Of a stretch of 64,000 bases of DNA, positions 8,946-17,166 are shown in pieces. This stretch comes from a virus. Position 1 is the first letter of the stretch. The number at the start of each line of letters is the position of its first letter. The position numbers and the translations under genes are program-made. Location of the stretch: positions 1-64,000 of IMG/VR virus record IMGVR_UViG_3300030114_000003; one strand, given 5' to 3'. The notes under the pieces were generated by a model. The model worked only from the letters and a program-made list of their open reading frames with translations. It was not told the origin of the DNA and did no database searches.

Positions 8946-8962
8946 TATAATATACAATTATA
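8946..8962 (-). promoter_or_regulatory. Repeated AT-rich promoter-like element
   Basis: Minus-strand TATAATTGTATATTATA, 45 bases upstream of the zincin start and downstream of the terminator at 8980-9010. The identical 17-mer recurs at 23746-23762 and 27554-27570. Confidence 0.65.
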
Positions 8963-8979
8963 ATAAAGTATTTTTACAA

Positions 8980-9010
8980 AAAAGAAAGAGGAGAATTATC
9001 CCCTCTCTTT
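8980..9010 (-). terminator. Intrinsic terminator, leftward
   Basis: Hairpin AAAGAGAGGGGA / TCTCCTCTTTC with a short loop, followed leftward by TTTTTTGTAAAAA. Ends the unit whose last gene stops at 9013. Confidence 0.8.
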
Positions 9011-9012
9011 GA

Positions 9013-9822
9013 TTATTTGTTATAATTATTTTTATATTTTTCATAATCTGAAATATCTAATTTATTTATAGAAAATAAATAATCTAAATAAGATTGAGCT
9101 AGGCTAATTTCTTTTATTTGTTTTCTATTTTCTATAAGCTCATCATATAATCTCTTATTGTTATAATTATTATAATCATGTTGTTCCTGTTCTATTCTTC
9201 TATCATTTTGATTTTCTTCTATATCTAATAATTCTTTTCTAATTCGTTGAGCTATTATAGAGTCTCTTAACAACATCGCTATATTTAATATAGATCTTTT
9301 GTTTAAAAGTATGTTGCTATTATTTGCAAATCTTTGATTATTGTATATGAAATATCCTTTCATATTAATTATTTTAGTAGAGTTCATTTCGAACTCTACT
9401 AAAGGTTCCATATCTTCATACACAGAATTAATCATATTTTTAATATCAGAACCAGATAATATTTTCATTCCATTTTGTAGAAGTTCATCTCTATTTCTTT
9501 TTATAACAGTATTTATAGTATCCTCTGGGACTTCAAAGTATTCTGCAACCATTTTTACATTACAATAATTTAAATGTGATAGCGTCATAATATTTTTAAC
9601 TTTTGTCATTACAAAATCATTATTTAACATTCTATTTCTGGTAGATACATCAGTTAATATATCATCTTCAGTTGATATAATATTACTCATACATAATTCA
9701 TAAGGATTATTTGTTATTGGAAATTGAACTGGTTGAGTGTTAAAATATTGGTTAGAATTGCTTTCTAATTGATTTGATATTTCAATATTTATTTCTTTAT
9801 CTCTTTTCATAAAGTTTTTCAT
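9013..9822 (-). CDS. Antirepressor-like phage regulatory protein
   Basis: 269 residues, ATG at 9822 behind AAAAGGAG. Residues about 85-120 (CNVKMVAEYFEVPEDTINTVIKRNRDEL) read as a helix-turn-helix that selects DNA, followed by a GYFIYNNQRF strand and LLNKRSILNIAMLLRDSIIAQRIRKELLDIEE. That second block is the conserved core of phage antirepressor/ORF6N-type proteins, where the usual text is close to R.ilniaMLLRDSxiAkxVR. The C-terminal 60 residues are coiled-coil-like. Probably a DNA-binding regulator of phage genes. The N-terminus MKNFMKRDKEIN resembles that of the 98-residue protein at 23426-23722 (MKKFMNREPNI). Confidence 0.7.
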   Translation of the reverse strand: MKNFMKRDKEINIEISNQLESNSNQYFNTQPVQFPITNNPYELCMSNIISTEDDILTDVSTRNRMLNNDFVMTKVKNIMTLSHLNYCNVKMVAEYFEVPEDTINTVIKRNRDELLQNGMKILSGSDIKNMINSVYEDMEPLVEFEMNSTKIINMKGYFIYNNQRFANNSNILLNKRSILNIAMLLRDSIIAQRIRKELLDIEENQNDRRIEQEQHDYNNYNNKRLYDELIENRKQIKEISLAQSYLDYLFSINKLDISDYEKYKNNYNK

Positions 9823-9846
9823 ATTATCATTCTCCTTTTAATTTTG

Positions 9847-10716
9847 TTATATTAATCTAGGTTTATTTTTATTAAATATTACAAACTCTTCATTCAGTAA
9901 ATTATTTACATAGATATCATCAAACATGATATCTGATTCTATATAATAATATTTAACTCCATTTTCTAATTCATATTCATCTGGTAAATTTATGGTTATA
10001 TCTTTAATTTTCAATGATATTAAACTAGAGAATAATTTATCATTATTTGTATATATAAGGGATAAAAACATTGGTAGATCTGGATTTATCATATATAATT
10101 CAACAAAATTATTTTCTTTATGTAATACATCAACTGATACTACTTCTAGTTCACCGTTAGATGATATTAGATATATAGGATCATAATTATCATTTACTGT
10201 TTTACATATAGAGTTCTTATTATATTCCATTTCTTTAGATATTTTTAATTCATATATTCTCCCTAAAGAATCTTTTATAATAAATTCAGATTTATCATCC
10301 ATAAAATATTTATCCTTAATATATATTATAAATTTTCCATTATAATTATAATATTTAACTATAAGACTATCACAAAATATTTCATCTTTATTATTTTTTA
10401 AAGGATATTTCCATATGGTAATGATTAATAATTCTTTATCTTTTGTAACTGGTATATTTATTATATAATTATTATTAAAGCCAATTAATTCAAATTTATC
10501 TATTATTGTCTTATATTTCTTAATATTTTTAATCTTATTATTATCTTTTGTTATTTCTTTATATTCCTCATAATTTAATAATATTGATTCTTCACCATTG
10601 TCTTCATTATACTCAAATTTTCTGTCATCCCTTAAATATTTAGTATGTTTAATTTCAAATTCTCCTCTTAAGTTTTCAATCTTTATTATATTATCAAAAT
10701 TTAAATTAAATTTCAT
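9847..10716 (-). CDS. Unknown beta-rich protein, 289 aa
   Basis: ATG at 10716 behind AAAGGAG, overlapping the previous stop. Rich in I, N, K and Y; alternating hydrophobic residues suggest a mainly beta-strand protein without membrane segments. No recognisable motif. The composition (very high N+K+I) is at the AT-rich end even for this window. Confidence 0.65.
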   Translation of the reverse strand: MKFNLNFDNIIKIENLRGEFEIKHTKYLRDDRKFEYNEDNGEESILLNYEEYKEITKDNNKIKNIKKYKTIIDKFELIGFNNNYIINIPVTKDKELLIITIWKYPLKNNKDEIFCDSLIVKYYNYNGKFIIYIKDKYFMDDKSEFIIKDSLGRIYELKISKEMEYNKNSICKTVNDNYDPIYLISSNGELEVVSVDVLHKENNFVELYMINPDLPMFLSLIYTNNDKLFSSLISLKIKDITINLPDEYELENGVKYYYIESDIMFDDIYVNNLLNEEFVIFNKNKPRLI

Positions 10717-10976
10717 ATCATTTTCTCCTTTATTATATTAAAATCAGCAGGCAATTTTTCTAATTCTAACCATCCCATATCCAAGGATACACCACAATTA
10801 TATATCCCTCTACCAATCCATTTTTCTAATATATACCATGCTCTTTTATAATTAATTCCAGATATTTTTATTATTTCTCTTACACTTTTATCTCCACGTG
10901 TTAATATCATGTAAAATAACATTGTTTCTTCACTTTTCCTAAGATTTAATAATCTTTTATATTTTAATATATTCAT
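10713..10976 (-). CDS. Small winged-helix-like protein, 87 aa
   Basis: ATG at 10976 behind AAGGGGAG. The segment KSVREIIKISGINYKRAWYILEKWIGRGI (quoted in parts: SVREIIKISGINYKRAW and YILEKWIGRGI) follows the helix-turn-helix plus recognition helix plus wing layout of small MarR/LexA-type regulators. It probably binds DNA; target unknown. It overlaps the start of the 289-residue gene by four bases, so the two are translated together. Confidence 0.55.
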   Translation of the reverse strand: MNILKYKRLLNLRKSEETMLFYMILTRGDKSVREIIKISGINYKRAWYILEKWIGRGIYNCGVSLDMGWLELEKLPADFNIIKEKMI

Positions 10977-11002
10977 TTTAATCTCCCCTTATTAAAAATA
11001 TA

Positions 11003-11031
11003 AAATAAAAAGAGGGAACTAAGTCCCTCTC
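11003..11031 (-). terminator. Intrinsic terminator, leftward
   Basis: Hairpin AGAGGGA / TCCCTCT (11011-11017, 11024-11030) followed leftward by TTTTTATTTTA. Ends the AAA-ATPase unit just after the gene stopping at 11035. Confidence 0.85.
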
Positions 11032-11034
11032 TAA

Positions 11035-11355
11035 TTAAAACATCCCTAATCTACTATTTCTATTCATAGTTCTTAAATTATACATAAGATTATGCACCCT
11101 AATACGAGATGCTTCTTTTGCTTTGAGTTCATCTATTATTTCATTTTCTAAAAGATTCATTATTTCTTCTATTGAATTTGATTTGATAAGTTTCTCAAAG
11201 TTATATTTTATTGGAGAAACAAACTCCGATTGTTCTTGAGTTAGATTATATTCTTTCATAAGATATTCTATTCTAAGTTTATAATCTACATCTCCACTTC
11301 TTTCTATTATGTAATATAATCTAGTATGTATTCCTTGTGATTCAAATCTACTCAT
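11035..11355 (-). CDS. Small unknown protein, 106 aa
   Basis: ATG at 11355, overlapping the end of the first AAA ATPase gene by 8 bases. Helical, charged (MSRFESQGIHTRLYYIIERS...), with no motif. Its position as last gene of the AAA unit suggests a partner or accessory role, but that is only context. Confidence 0.6.
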   Translation of the reverse strand: MSRFESQGIHTRLYYIIERSGDVDYKLRIEYLMKEYNLTQEQSEFVSPIKYNFEKLIKSNSIEEIMNLLENEIIDELKAKEASRIRVHNLMYNLRTMNRNSRLGMF

Positions 11356-12508
11356 TTATACCCACCACTATTTTCTTTAAAATATATTCTTGAACTTTTG
11401 CGGGACTATATGTAACACAATCTTTAAACTCATCTAATTCTAATATCTCTTTAGGATTTATGTCAAAACTCATACACATCTTAGAAGCTTGATCTTCGTC
11501 TAATTGACTTATTTCATATTTATAATCAAATCTACCAGATCTTTTTATTCTTTCATCAACTTTATCTATATAATTGGTAGTAGCTATAAATATTATATCT
11601 GATGGTGATTCTTGTCCGTCTAACCAATTCAATAATAAACTTAATTTTTTATTCTTTTCATTGAATGAGTTATCTTCATTTTCTGATAGATCAATTTCTT
11701 CTAATAATATTATTGAAGTTCTTATTCTGCGAGTTCTACCGTTAATATCATTAACAGTATTCTTTAATTGACCATAATTCAATTCAGTTAAATTGATATA
11801 AAATATATCCATATTAAAATTAGATGCAATGGCTTTTACGATAGAAGACTTACCTGTTCCTGGTTCCCCATATAAAAATATACCAGTTTTAAATGGAAGT
11901 TGATGTTTTTTGAATATAGATTTTTTACTCATAAAGTTTTCTAAATCGGAAATTATTAATGGTAATTCATTAGAGAATATAGTATCCAATGATCTTTTTG
12001 GTACCAACATTCTATCACATATATCTTCACCATCACATTTATACATAGCTATAAAATTATTTGATGAATCCGAAATACATTCTAGAGACCCTGCTGATAT
12101 ATCTACTAATTCTTTATATATATTATCACCTATTTCTTTTTTGATAGTTATTATTTTTATATCTAATAATATATTATCCCCTTCTTTGCTATGATCTATA
12201 TACAACACAGAGCCATTATATTTGAAAGTGTAACATTTGTATGGAATGGATTTGAATCTATCCAGCATATACACATCCTCTATATTAAAAGTTTTTATTA
12301 ACCATCTTATAATCCTAACATATTTAATTTTAAATTTGTCTTCATGACCCATCAATTTTAAATTTCTACTAAATTTAGAAAGTATATCATTTTTCACACA
12401 ATTTCTGTATTTATTATCTGATATTAATTTTGATGTTTTATCTCTTATTATACGGATAGCCATTTGTTTAGATTCTTTTACCAAAACATTTAATATTTTA
12501 TTATTCAT
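11348..12508 (-). CDS. BCS1-like AAA ATPase, intact copy
   Basis: 386 residues. ATG at 12508 chosen because AGGAGTG lies nine bases before it; a GTG four codons earlier sits inside that site. An N-terminal helical/beta domain of about 190 residues precedes an AAA module: Walker A GEPGTGKS at about 216, Walker B ILLEEIDL at about 266, sensor-1 FIATTNYID and arginine-finger segment RIKRSGRFD. The RSGRFDYKYEI text and the cytoplasmic domain order follow the BCS1/clade-6 AAA family (mitochondrial Bcs1 and bacterial relatives), which remodel or translocate folded proteins. No clear membrane helix. This is the only one of the three tandem copies whose N-terminal domain is on the same frame as its ATPase. 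Confidence 0.85.
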   Translation of the reverse strand: MNNKILNVLVKESKQMAIRIIRDKTSKLISDNKYRNCVKNDILSKFSRNLKLMGHEDKFKIKYVRIIRWLIKTFNIEDVYMLDRFKSIPYKCYTFKYNGSVLYIDHSKEGDNILLDIKIITIKKEIGDNIYKELVDISAGSLECISDSSNNFIAMYKCDGEDICDRMLVPKRSLDTIFSNELPLIISDLENFMSKKSIFKKHQLPFKTGIFLYGEPGTGKSSIVKAIASNFNMDIFYINLTELNYGQLKNTVNDINGRTRRIRTSIILLEEIDLSENEDNSFNEKNKKLSLLLNWLDGQESPSDIIFIATTNYIDKVDERIKRSGRFDYKYEISQLDEDQASKMCMSFDINPKEILELDEFKDCVTYSPAKVQEYILKKIVVGINE

Positions 12509-12535
12509 TTTAATACACACTCCTATAAATTAAAA

Positions 12536-13558
12536 TTAATTAGTTGCTATTATCTTTTCATCATATATTGGTTCAGAACCATAAATACGGTGTCCGTTTG
12601 AATTCCACTTATTATCTACTCCCTTATTTATATTAAACGAATTTACCTCCCCTATATAAGATGATGGTGTATATTCAGCTTTACATGAAGTTTTATTATT
12701 AGATTTATTTTTAAGGTTAATATTGTCTATATTTACAATATTATTTATATTTGATTTTTGTTTATGATATTCATTTAATATTTCTGCTTGCAATGTAGCT
12801 GGATTGTATTTTTCTGAATTAGGAAATTTAATATTATAATTTTCTAATACTATATTAGAATCAACTTTAAAACTTTCACACATTTTAGTAGCTAAATCTA
12901 TATTTATATTTGTAATCTCGATTATATTATCAAACCTTCCTGGTCTTTTTAATCGTACATCAACCCCATCAATATCATTAGTAGTAGCTATAAATATTAT
13001 ATTATTTACTCCATCAACCCCATCTAATAGAGTTAGTAGTTCTTGCATTTTTTTATCTTTTTCATCAGAATCTCTTAAATCTATTTCTTCTAATAATACT
13101 ATCTTATTTTCATCTGTTCTTATTTGTTGAGAAAATTTTATTAAATCTTTAGCAGATATAGAAGCTATATTTAATGTAATCATATTCATGGCGAAATATG
13201 TTGATAAGGCTTTAACTATCGAGGTTTTTCCTGTTCCTGGAACACCATGTAATATAATACCAGTTTTAAATGCTAGTCCATGTTTATGATATATATCACT
13301 ATCATTAGACCAATTGCATATAATATTTATTATATCATCAATTTGTTCAGAATATATAGTTTCTAATTTTCTTCCTAATATTGAAATATAATAATCGTCT
13401 GTAGGAAATCTTTTATAATCTATGTATATACTGTCTGGATCTTTTTTAGTGTTTCTAACATTCTTAATACTAGAAACTATGTATTCTATGATGTCTTCAA
13501 CAATTTCTTTACCTGTTTTACCAATAACATCTATTATTATATTATATGTACATATCAT
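12536..13558 (-). CDS. BCS1-like AAA ATPase, second copy (ATPase part)
   Basis: 340 residues from an ATG at 13558 that lacks a ribosome site and overlaps the end of the N-terminal-domain frame by 17 bases. Walker A GVPGTGKT at about 106, Walker B LLEEIDL at about 156, then FIATTNDID and RLKRPGRFDN. The C-terminal 80 residues are N/K-rich and unlike the other copies. The first residues (TYNIIIDVIGKTGKEIVED) align in pattern with the middle of the N-terminal domain of copy 3, so the real protein is probably the product of this frame plus 13542-13889 joined by a +1 shift near ATGTACATATAA. Either a frameshift mutation, recoding, or two coupled polypeptides. Confidence 0.75.
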   Translation of the reverse strand: MICTYNIIIDVIGKTGKEIVEDIIEYIVSSIKNVRNTKKDPDSIYIDYKRFPTDDYYISILGRKLETIYSEQIDDIINIICNWSNDSDIYHKHGLAFKTGIILHGVPGTGKTSIVKALSTYFAMNMITLNIASISAKDLIKFSQQIRTDENKIVLLEEIDLRDSDEKDKKMQELLTLLDGVDGVNNIIFIATTNDIDGVDVRLKRPGRFDNIIEITNINIDLATKMCESFKVDSNIVLENYNIKFPNSEKYNPATLQAEILNEYHKQKSNINNIVNIDNINLKNKSNNKTSCKAEYTPSSYIGEVNSFNINKGVDNKWNSNGHRIYGSEPIYDEKIIATN

Positions 13559-13889
13559 CTGTATATGATTTTATTAATATTAAATTATTTTCATATAATA
13601 TTTTATATTCCCCATTTTCTAATAACATGACATCATTATTTTCGAATTGTTTTAAATTTTTATAAAGTTCTTTATTTTTTATATCTCTAATCCAGTGTAT
13701 TAAGAATTTATATTCTAATGATATAGTATTTTTAACTGTAGATACTTTATAAGATGATGATATTTTCGAGAATATTAAATCTTTTACTTTCTTTTTATTA
13801 TTATTACTAAATATAGTATTCACTAATTGTTTTTTGATTTCTTTCTTCGCTTCTTTAATTAAAAATTCTTTTATTACAGTTTTATTCAT
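13542..13889 (-). CDS. N-terminal domain of second BCS1-like ATPase, separate frame
   Basis: 115 residues, ATG at 13889 behind GGGGTG. The start MNKTVIKEFLIKEAKKEIKK and the segment LEYKFLIHWIRDI parallel the N-terminal domain of the intact copy (FKIKYVRIIRWLIKTF). It stops with DDMYI and the ATPase frame continues in the +1 frame across a 17-base overlap. It is either a free N-terminal subunit or the front half of a frameshifted gene. Confidence 0.6.
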   Translation of the reverse strand: MNKTVIKEFLIKEAKKEIKKQLVNTIFSNNNKKKVKDLIFSKISSSYKVSTVKNTISLEYKFLIHWIRDIKNKELYKNLKQFENNDVMLLENGEYKILYENNLILIKSYTDDMYI

Positions 13890-13907
13890 TTTAACACCCC
13901 ATTATGA

Positions 13908-14879
13908 TTATATTATTTTTAATATTTTATCTTGTAATTCACTAGGATTAAAAGATTTTTTACCCTCTTCTAATACAAGTACAGGATCTATATTGAAACT
14001 TTCACACATTCTAATAGCGGTATGTCTACAAATATTAGTAACCTCTATTATATTATCAAATCTACCTTTTCTCACTAGTCTTTCATCAATTGCATCTATG
14101 TAATTACTTGTTGCTATTATGATACAATTATTAGGACTTGTAATTCCATCTAATAAAGATAATAAAGAACTTACTTTCTTTTTATAATCTTCGTCATCTT
14201 TCATTAAATCTATTTCTTCTAATAGTAAAATACTGTTATTTCTAATATTGATATAGTCTATATCTTGAGCTTTTATTGTAGCTACATTAACATACATTAT
14301 ATTCATATTAAATTCTGTAGCTATAGCTCTAACTATAGAAGTCTTTCCTGTTCCTGGAACCCCATGTAACAATATACCTGTTTTAAATGCCATACCATGT
14401 TCTCTAAATACATCTTGTTGATCCTTCCATTTTATTATTAGATTATTTATTTCATCAAATTGATCACTAAATATAGTATCTAATTTTCTTTTAGCAATGG
14501 ATACAGGTTGTCCATTTCTTCTTTCTAATTGGATACAAGATTCACTATCTATTTTAATAGTTTTATAAGCATCTTTTATAATGGTTTTATTATTAGAACC
14601 TAATATATTTATTTTAATTTCTTTATATATAGAAGTCTCTTGATCAAGACCAAGATGACCTGCCTCTACTATTATCAAACATTTATTATGTATTATTTTA
14701 TAAGTACCATCTTTAATAGTACTATTATTTCCATATGAAGTTACAGTTGTATTTATATTATTATTTAGATTTTTATTATTTAAACTATATAACCATACAA
14801 TGATATTATTATAATCTTCTCTATGATTATATTGATTTATATATAGACCTTCGGCTGTATTATCTAATACATAGTTCAT
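13908..14879 (-). CDS. BCS1-like AAA ATPase, third copy
   Basis: 323 residues from ATG at 14879, with AAAGAGA six bases upstream. Residues 1-140 are the BCS1-type N-terminal domain (EDYNNIIVWLYSL matches the W-containing strand of the other copies); Walker A GVPGTGKT at about 173, Walker B LLLEEIDL at about 222, sensor-1 IIATSNYIDAIDERL and RKGRFDN. Another frame carrying the first 48 residues of the N-terminal region ends 20 bases inside this one, in the -1/+2 relation to it, so this copy too has a detached N-terminus, though here the internal start has a plausible ribosome site. The three copies are diverged (not a recent duplication). Confidence 0.8.
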   Translation of the reverse strand: MNYVLDNTAEGLYINQYNHREDYNNIIVWLYSLNNKNLNNNINTTVTSYGNNSTIKDGTYKIIHNKCLIIVEAGHLGLDQETSIYKEIKINILGSNNKTIIKDAYKTIKIDSESCIQLERRNGQPVSIAKRKLDTIFSDQFDEINNLIIKWKDQQDVFREHGMAFKTGILLHGVPGTGKTSIVRAIATEFNMNIMYVNVATIKAQDIDYINIRNNSILLLEEIDLMKDDEDYKKKVSSLLSLLDGITSPNNCIIIATSNYIDAIDERLVRKGRFDNIIEVTNICRHTAIRMCESFNIDPVLVLEEGKKSFNPSELQDKILKII

Positions 14880-15006
14880 ATAATCTCTTTCTATTTTGTT
14901 TATTAGTAACAGCTCTTACTACTGTTCTAACAATCATTGCTTTTGCACCCATAATAGCTTTCTTTTTAATTTCTTGTTTGTTAATATTTTTTAATAATTT
15001 TTTCAT
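14860..15006 (-). CDS. Short N-terminal ORF overlapping the third AAA ATPase
   Basis: 48 residues, ATG at 15004-15006 behind AGAGGTG. Sequence MKKLLKNINKQEIKKKAIMG then a basic amphipathic helix (VRTVVRAVTNKQNRKRL), ending LYELCIR. It resembles the leading helices of the other two copies and overlaps the ATPase start by 20 bases in a +1-related frame. Membrane insertion by this helix, as in BCS1, is possible but not shown. Confidence 0.55.
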   Translation of the reverse strand: MKKLLKNINKQEIKKKAIMGAKAMIVRTVVRAVTNKQNRKRLYELCIR

Positions 15007-15041
15007 TTAATACACCTCTTCTTAAAAATTTATTCATATAA

Positions 15042-15070
15042 AATCTAGGAAGATAGAAATCCTCCTAGAA
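15042..15070 (-). terminator. Intrinsic terminator, leftward
   Basis: Hairpin TCTAGGA / TCCTAGA (arms near 15044-15050 and 15062-15069) followed leftward by TTTTATATG; it ends the DHH phosphoesterase unit stopping at 15082. The U-tract is short. Confidence 0.6.
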
Positions 15071-15081
15071 TAAATAACTAA

Positions 15082-16359
15082 TTATCTTAATCTATATACT
15101 TTAGTATCTTCATCAAATTCTGCACAATCTTTTATCATTTTAATAGATGCTAAACAATCTTCTTCTACTTGATGTGTTTTTGATAATAAATCTATTAAGA
15201 ATTTATCATTAAATAATATATCAATCATAGGGAATCCAGCAGCTTGAGTATGACCTCCTCCACCATTCCTAATAGCAATTTCTTTTACATCATAATCATT
15301 TCTACATCTAAGATATATTTGATTACTATTTAAATTTACCATAGCAAAATAAGATAATTCTCTATTAGCTCTTAAAATAAAATTACCAACAGCAGAAACT
15401 TCATTATCTCCAAATACTATTCCAATCTTTTTATCATCAATGTTTACTATTCTCATATTATGGTAATATCTATAAATAGTTTTTCTAGTCATATCTCTCA
15501 TAAATTTTATTTTTAATTTATCATCATTATCAAATATATCATGAAAATTATTAATATTATTTAAAACATGTTGAGCATATTTATCTTTACTCATAGATTT
15601 AAATAACATACATATATCTTCTGGTCTATTACCAAAATACTTTTCAGATAATTCTCTAGTATAATCAAAATTAGAAGACCAGAACCAAGTATCATACAAA
15701 GCAGTATTCATTGCTAAATCTATTATTGTATCTAATATTAAATTGCAATTAAAGTTAGCAACACAAAACATAGAATACAATAAAGTACCAGAAGATAAAT
15801 ATAAACTTTCTTCATCATGAGATAACACAAAAGCCCAATCATATTGATTTAAATACATAGCATGTCCATGATGATCTAATAATATAAATCTTGAAGTATC
15901 TAATTCATTTTCTACTCTTTCAGCATATTCTTCTGTAAAGTTTAAATCTGCAACTATTACAAACATACCTTCATCTAATTTTTCTTTTATAATATCAAAA
16001 GCTTCATCAGCTCTTACATCACAACCAAAAGTATTAGACATATCACCATTATTTAATAGACCGTTGATTATTTTTACACTATGACCATCTATATCAGCTT
16101 CATGATATACTACAAAAATATCTTTATAATCATTATATTCACCAAGCCTACTTATATTATGTACTGGATAATTGAATTCTCTAAGTCTTACTCTTAAATC
16201 TTTAAGATTAATTAAAAAAGTTTTTTCATGTTCAGTAAAATTATCAACATAATCTTTATAGAAGTATTCTTTTGTAAATATTTTTCTAATAGCCTCATGA
16301 AAATTTGAATATGTTTTATCCTCAATTGATTGTTGTACTAAGTCTTTTTGTTTACACAT
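15082..16359 (-). CDS. DHH/DHHA1 family phosphoesterase
   Basis: 425 residues; the ATG at 16359 has GAGGGAGAG at normal spacing, while an ATG six codons earlier lies inside that site. Family members (RecJ, NrnA nano-RNase, c-di-AMP phosphodiesterase) cleave phosphodiester bonds with Mn ions. Metal motifs in order: HEADIDG (86-92, standing for the usual DxDG motif), DLN (138-140), DHHGH (162-166) and, at about 366-378, the DHHA1 glycine loop GGGGHTQAAGFP. A central insertion (about 200-290) differs from RecJ. Oligoribonucleotide or short-DNA turnover to feed the phage nucleotide pool is the likely role (inference), fitting the neighbouring nrdD. No OB-fold is seen, so NrnA-like rather than full RecJ. 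Confidence 0.85.
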   Translation of the reverse strand: MCKQKDLVQQSIEDKTYSNFHEAIRKIFTKEYFYKDYVDNFTEHEKTFLINLKDLRVRLREFNYPVHNISRLGEYNDYKDIFVVYHEADIDGHSVKIINGLLNNGDMSNTFGCDVRADEAFDIIKEKLDEGMFVIVADLNFTEEYAERVENELDTSRFILLDHHGHAMYLNQYDWAFVLSHDEESLYLSSGTLLYSMFCVANFNCNLILDTIIDLAMNTALYDTWFWSSNFDYTRELSEKYFGNRPEDICMLFKSMSKDKYAQHVLNNINNFHDIFDNDDKLKIKFMRDMTRKTIYRYYHNMRIVNIDDKKIGIVFGDNEVSAVGNFILRANRELSYFAMVNLNSNQIYLRCRNDYDVKEIAIRNGGGGHTQAAGFPMIDILFNDKFLIDLLSKTHQVEEDCLASIKMIKDCAEFDEDTKVYRLR

Positions 16360-16380
16360 AATAAATCTCTCCCTCATTTT

Positions 16381-16683
16381 TTAATTTAATTCTTCTATGT
16401 ATTCTAAGTTATCTAAACTTAAATCAATTTTATGTATGATTTGATTTAATAATATAAATCTTTTTTGTTTTCTCTTCTCTTCTAAAAAACCATCATATCC
16501 AATATAATTAGATAAATAATCTAACCTTTTCTTAATATTATTTTTCTCAAAAGTAAATATACATTTGATATGTATTAGAGTTAATATGCAATCTACTTTA
16601 CATATATCCTCTACAAGTATTTTCATTTGCTTATCTGATAAATCATGAATATCAATTTTGTTTTTTAATAATTTTTCAAGCAT
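16381..16683 (-). CDS. Small helical protein, 100 aa, paralogue of 16765-17067
   Basis: ATG at 16683 behind AAGAGGTG. Helical, ending LDNLEYIEELN. The C-terminal half (NYIGYDGFLEEKRKQKRFIL ... IIHKIDLSLDNLEYI) matches the next gene's IIGYEKLF...IRRKQNMI...FVIDKIDSRLRRLKYI in order and spacing, so the two are old paralogues. Coiled-coil-like; function unknown. Confidence 0.65.
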   Translation of the reverse strand: MLEKLLKNKIDIHDLSDKQMKILVEDICKVDCILTLIHIKCIFTFEKNNIKKRLDYLSNYIGYDGFLEEKRKQKRFILLNQIIHKIDLSLDNLEYIEELN

Positions 16684-16738
16684 TCTTCACACCTCTTTTA
16701 TAATTTTATTACCCTCCTTTGTTTATCTCATTAAAAAT

Positions 16739-16761
16739 AAAAGGGCAATAATTGCCCTTTT
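16739..16761 (-). terminator. Intrinsic terminator, leftward
   Basis: Hairpin AAAAGGGCAA / TTGCCCTTTT with a 3-base loop; leftward U-run TTATTTTTAA. Separates the two 100-residue paralogues. Confidence 0.85.
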
Positions 16762-16764
16762 ATT

Positions 16765-17067
16765 TTAATTTTCTTCTACATATTCGTATTGTATGTATTT
16801 AAGACGTCGTAATCTACTGTCGATTTTGTCTATAACAAAATTCAACCCGTTTATCATATTTTGTTTTCTTCTAATAGATAACAAATCGTTATTAGTATTA
16901 GATAGATTTTTATTAATAAATAATTTTTCATATCCAATTATAAGTTTAAGTTTATTTAATTTTTCACTATAAAATTCATAATTTATTTCTAATACTAAAT
17001 CCTCCTTTAAATTATTTAATGATAAATCTCTGGGGTCTGAATCTCCGTTTATAATTTCTTCTATCAT
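16765..17067 (-). CDS. Small helical protein, 100 aa, paralogue of 16381-16683
   Basis: ATG at 17067 behind AAGGGGATT. Basic and helical; see the paralogue for the shared segments. It is the first gene after a promoter-like element and is followed by its own terminator, so it can be a single-gene unit. No domain recognised. Confidence 0.65.
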   Translation of the reverse strand: MIEEIINGDSDPRDLSLNNLKEDLVLEINYEFYSEKLNKLKLIIGYEKLFINKNLSNTNNDLLSIRRKQNMINGLNFVIDKIDSRLRRLKYIQYEYVEEN

Positions 17068-17098
17068 TTTATTTCTTTTAATCCCCTTTCTTCATAGA

Positions 17099-17116
17099 TA
17101 TAATATATAACTATAA
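17099..17116 (-). promoter_or_regulatory. Repeated AT-rich promoter-like element
   Basis: Minus-strand TTATAGTTATATATTATA, 31 bases upstream of the 17067 start and directly downstream of the nrdD terminator. Confidence 0.65.
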
Positions 17117-17130
17117 TATTTTTTATTTAC

Positions 17131-17160
17131 AAAAAAGGAAACAGGATTTCTCCTGTTTCT
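17131..17160 (-). terminator. Intrinsic terminator after nrdD
   Basis: Hairpin GAAACAGGA / TCCTGTTTC (arms 17138-17146, 17151-17159) followed leftward by TTTTTTGTAAATAAAAAA. Confidence 0.9.
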
Positions 17161-17166
17161 ATTAGA

